Assembly: GCA_007128275.1 (NCBI GenBank)
Contig: SKXR01000235.1
Span: 1-5,801 of the forward strand
Direction: 5' to 3'
Source of the DNA: Kiritimatiellia bacterium
GTDB taxonomy: Bacteria > Verrucomicrobiota > Kiritimatiellia > SLAD01
Length of the DNA stretch: 5,801 bases
Within the stretch, counting starts at the first letter, position 1. Each line of letters opens with the position of its first letter. The notes under the pieces are model-generated. The model worked only from the letters and a program-made list of their open reading frames with translations. It was not told where the DNA came from and did not search any database. Positions 5,201 through 5,801 of the stretch are shown in pieces. The translations under genes were made by a program, and so were the position numbers.

Positions 5201-5801
5201 TCGCGTTGATGCTTACCGTGACGTCCACGGATTCATGACCGGTCAGGGTCCAGCTCGATGGCGTTACCGTGATCCAATTCGGCGTCGGCAACGCGTTCCA
5301 GGTGATGGTCTCCGGCGTCTTGTTGCTCAACACGTAGGTCACCGACGATGGATCAAACGGGCCTTGCGTGAATCCTGATGCATGGAGGCCGTTGTCTGGG
5401 AACAAGACCAGATGATCGAGCACGGTGAGGTTGACTTCGCGGATGGTGACGACTTCCGTGACGCTGTTCGAGAAGATGACCGAGCCGATGTGCACGCCGG
5501 GGAGCAGGAGATTCGCGTGTTCGTTAATCATAATCTCGACGTCCTGCGATGACAGCGAGGGCAGGGCGAAGCTGTCCGCCGAGACGGTCAACCAATCCAC
5601 GTCGGTGGTGACCGTCCAGAAAACCTCGAAGGCGTTTGTATTGGAGACGGTATAGAGCGTGTATTCGGGATTAAAAGGGCCGCCCGGATCACCGATGCTT
5701 TCAAAGGGACGCCCCGGCATGACCGGACTGAAATCCTCCATGTCGATGTCGACGAATATGGCGAAGTGGTCCGAGGTGTAGCTGACATCCCAGCGCGGCG
5801 G
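2250..5801 (-). CDS. Large secreted or surface mosaic protein with BACON-like repeats, N-terminus outside the window
   Basis: The reading frame is open to the window edge. An ATG at 5741 exists, but 20 further in-frame codons without a stop precede it, so the real start lies upstream. Counting from that ATG there are 1163 residues. Six beta-sandwich repeats (about 105 residues, GGPFxP...YTLxN...W...WLxV...GxLxxG...FSN) fit the BACON family: R1 13-110, R2 111-216, R3 348-452, R4 586-690, R5 691-795, R6 796-900. Three modules of about 130 residues (C-x5-C, WTTGG, DAAxSG, SWxET, VTGP, WR(V/I)SS-like strand, LRW, WVD) lie at 217-347, 453-585 and 901-1030. The tail (1034-1163) resembles the 'GLPTAW...NWQEYxAGTDPTD' ends of secreted proteins in Verrucomicrobiota relatives. 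No membrane anchor or PEP-CTERM motif is visible. The role is probably adhesion or glycan binding, or accessory domains of an enzyme whose catalytic part lies upstream. The cysteines suggest an extracytoplasmic location. It is the first gene of a pair with trhA. Confidence 0.88.
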   Translation of the reverse strand, partial: PPRWDVSYTSDHFAIFVDIDMEDFSPVMPGRPFESIGDPGGPFNPEYTLYTVSNTNAFEVFWTVTTDVDWLTVSADSFALPSLSSQDVEIMINEHANLLLPGVHIGSVIFSNSVTEVVTIREVNLTVLDHLVLFPDNGLHASGFTQGPFDPSSVTYVLSNKTPETITWNALPTPNWITVTPSSWTLTGHESVDVTVSINANANDLPIGLYEEEVLLYNTVSSLAHVRPVTLEVRGRLCEAVDHCELTWTTGGHVPWFYQTEVTAGGIDAAQSGPVLAHQQSWMETIVTGPAHIEFDWRVSSRTNFHVLRFHVNGENVGQISGEADWHTFMYALGEGVHTLRWEYAITGTSPVGENAGWVDRFVADYFTASPIGPTAFGGPEGGPFEPETITYTLNNGNPDAAEWSITHSASWLMMEPTDGVLLSGQSTNVILALTAEADHLEAGSYHETIHFSNAVSGRVFERTVTVLVYGDLCVAVDNCDLIWTTGGDAPWFYQTAVTFDGEDAAQSGPLPGPGMMSWMETIVTGPATLSFQWRISSRSGWDFVRFRRNGSQHASRSGEFGWLEFSHTIPSGVHTLRWEYVRSSETPLGADAAWVDQVSLSRLDILPSATFTAAGLPGGPFSPSSRVYTLTNNGVSAIHWTAPTNHPWLALDPVEGVLQPGEGTTVTATVTAAANDYPGGFHWQSVHFMDVSAGVSIQRFAQLNVMDYLIVDPISSAFYEGPPGGPFMPFTRTYALSNAAAESLHWTISTPATWLSISATHGTLAAGATAQVEIALNEQAYAFDSWAYQTVVFSNATSQRAQTQWHYVSVFGTPRVSPTTEWLADGPLGGPFTPATTTYTIMNETGATHTWHVTSTSHWWTVGQSSISVGPSSSEEVTVHLHADANLLPAGLYRGSILFSNVVTGEILYRNATLMTGMTLCEAVDACELIWTTGGNAPWFPQNEQTFDGVDAAASGDITHNQESWIETTVTGPGTLRFYWKVSSEQFYDFLEFRINGALQPGRISGEVDWQERILDLPEGDHALRWIYHKDFTVSAGADRGWVDQVVWIPERTAMGVPTAWYQGFGILPANGQSWDALDFVDSAANGTPNWMQYPAGLDPTDIDSVFRILAIDTDEGRVPRIKWWGGLHGPPSPYVIQATTNPATGSWETIGTSHRAAGTNTWTGDEPLNGAPIFRIVAEQD
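2254..2257 (-). promoter_or_regulatory. Shine-Dalgarno of trhA embedded in the preceding gene
   Basis: On the minus strand the large gene ends GAA CAG GAT TGA, followed by four bases and then ATG of trhA. The AGGA spanning the CAG and GAT codons is eight bases before that ATG and is the best ribosome binding site. This arrangement suggests that ribosomes finishing the large gene help initiate trhA. Confidence 0.6.
2652..3041 (-). repeat. Module C3 of the mosaic protein
   Basis: Third copy (residues 901-1030), directly before the C-terminal tail. Landmarks are LCEAVDAC, WTTGGNAPWFPQN, DAAASG, SWIETTVTGP, FLEFRING, RISGEVDW, HALRWIY and RGWVDQVVW. It matches the form of the module I remember from other secreted proteins most closely. 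Confidence 0.8.
3987..4385 (-). repeat. Module C2 of the mosaic protein
   Basis: Second copy (residues 453-585). Landmarks are LCVAVDNC, WTTGGDAPWFYQT, DAAQSG, SWMETIVTGP, FVRFRRNG, HTLRWEY and AAWVDQV. It is closest to C1, sharing PWFYQT and SWMETIVTGP exactly. The ISGE motif of the other copies is altered to RSGE. Confidence 0.8.
4701..5093 (-). repeat. Module C1 of the mosaic protein
   Basis: First copy of the WTTGG...WVD module (residues 217-347 from the ATG at 5741). Landmarks are LCEAVDHC, WTTGGHVPWFYQT, DAAQSG, SWMETIVTGP, LRFHVNG, ISGEADW, HTLRWEY and AGWVDRF. It probably folds as a beta jelly-roll similar to carbohydrate-binding domains, but I cannot name a defined family with certainty. 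Confidence 0.8.

Larger units (their letters stand above)
3042..5705 (-). repeat. Array of six BACON-like repeats interrupted by C modules
   Basis: Approximate repeat positions on the DNA are R1 5412-5705, R2 5094-5411, R3 4386-4700, R4 3672-3986, R5 3357-3671 and R6 3042-3356. Each opens with GPF-x-P (G/Q before it), has a YT-L/V/I-x-N strand and one or two buried tryptophans, and ends in a strand that leads straight into the next module. R4 has drifted at the usual FSN strand (HFMDVSAG), and R6 has WW in place of WL. Confidence 0.78.

Noticed and set aside
2250..5705. Interpreting the internal DNA similarity of the C modules as insertion elements or CRISPR-like repeats
   Set aside because: The similarity follows the reading frame and is explained by protein module duplication. 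There are no terminal inverted repeats or regular spacers.

Overview
The window reads like a fragment of a moderately GC-rich genome from the Planctomycetes-Verrucomicrobia-Chlamydiae side of the tree, most likely a Kiritimatiellota or Verrucomicrobiota bacterium. This is an inference. It rests mainly on the large secreted protein on the minus strand, whose BACON-type repeats, WTTGG...WVDQV modules and 'GVPTAW...NWMQYPAGLDPTD' tail are a style I associate with those groups. No marker gene is present to prove it.

Layout: bases 1-59 are the 3' part of a tRNA-Leu (anticodon CAG) cut by the window edge. A palindrome-rich stretch follows immediately (58-122), then a small stand-alone GIY-YIG nuclease gene (170-421), then a second palindrome-rich stretch (422-486) that repeats 12 bases of the first. 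Together these look like a small nuclease cassette seated against a tRNA 3' end. Next, on the plus strand, is a secreted CsgG-like protein with a FlgT-like C-terminal domain (581-1543), preceded by a clear ribosome binding site.

Convergent to it, on the minus strand, is a two-gene unit. The upstream member is a very large modular surface or secreted protein (2250 to beyond 5801, N-terminus missing). It has six BACON-like beta-sandwich repeats interspersed with three copies of a different module, in the order R-R-C-R-C-R-R-R-C-tail. The downstream member (1595-2245) is a PAQR/hemolysin III family membrane protein. Its start codon lies four bases past the stop of the large gene, and its probable Shine-Dalgarno sits inside the last codons of that gene, so the two are probably co-transcribed and translationally coupled.

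No phage, CRISPR, transposase or toxin-antitoxin genes are visible. The most unusual part is the tRNA/palindrome/GIY-YIG cassette. The most elaborate part is the mosaic repeat protein. The functional links between the CsgG-like protein, the repeat protein and the PAQR protein are not established by the sequence, beyond all being envelope or secreted proteins.
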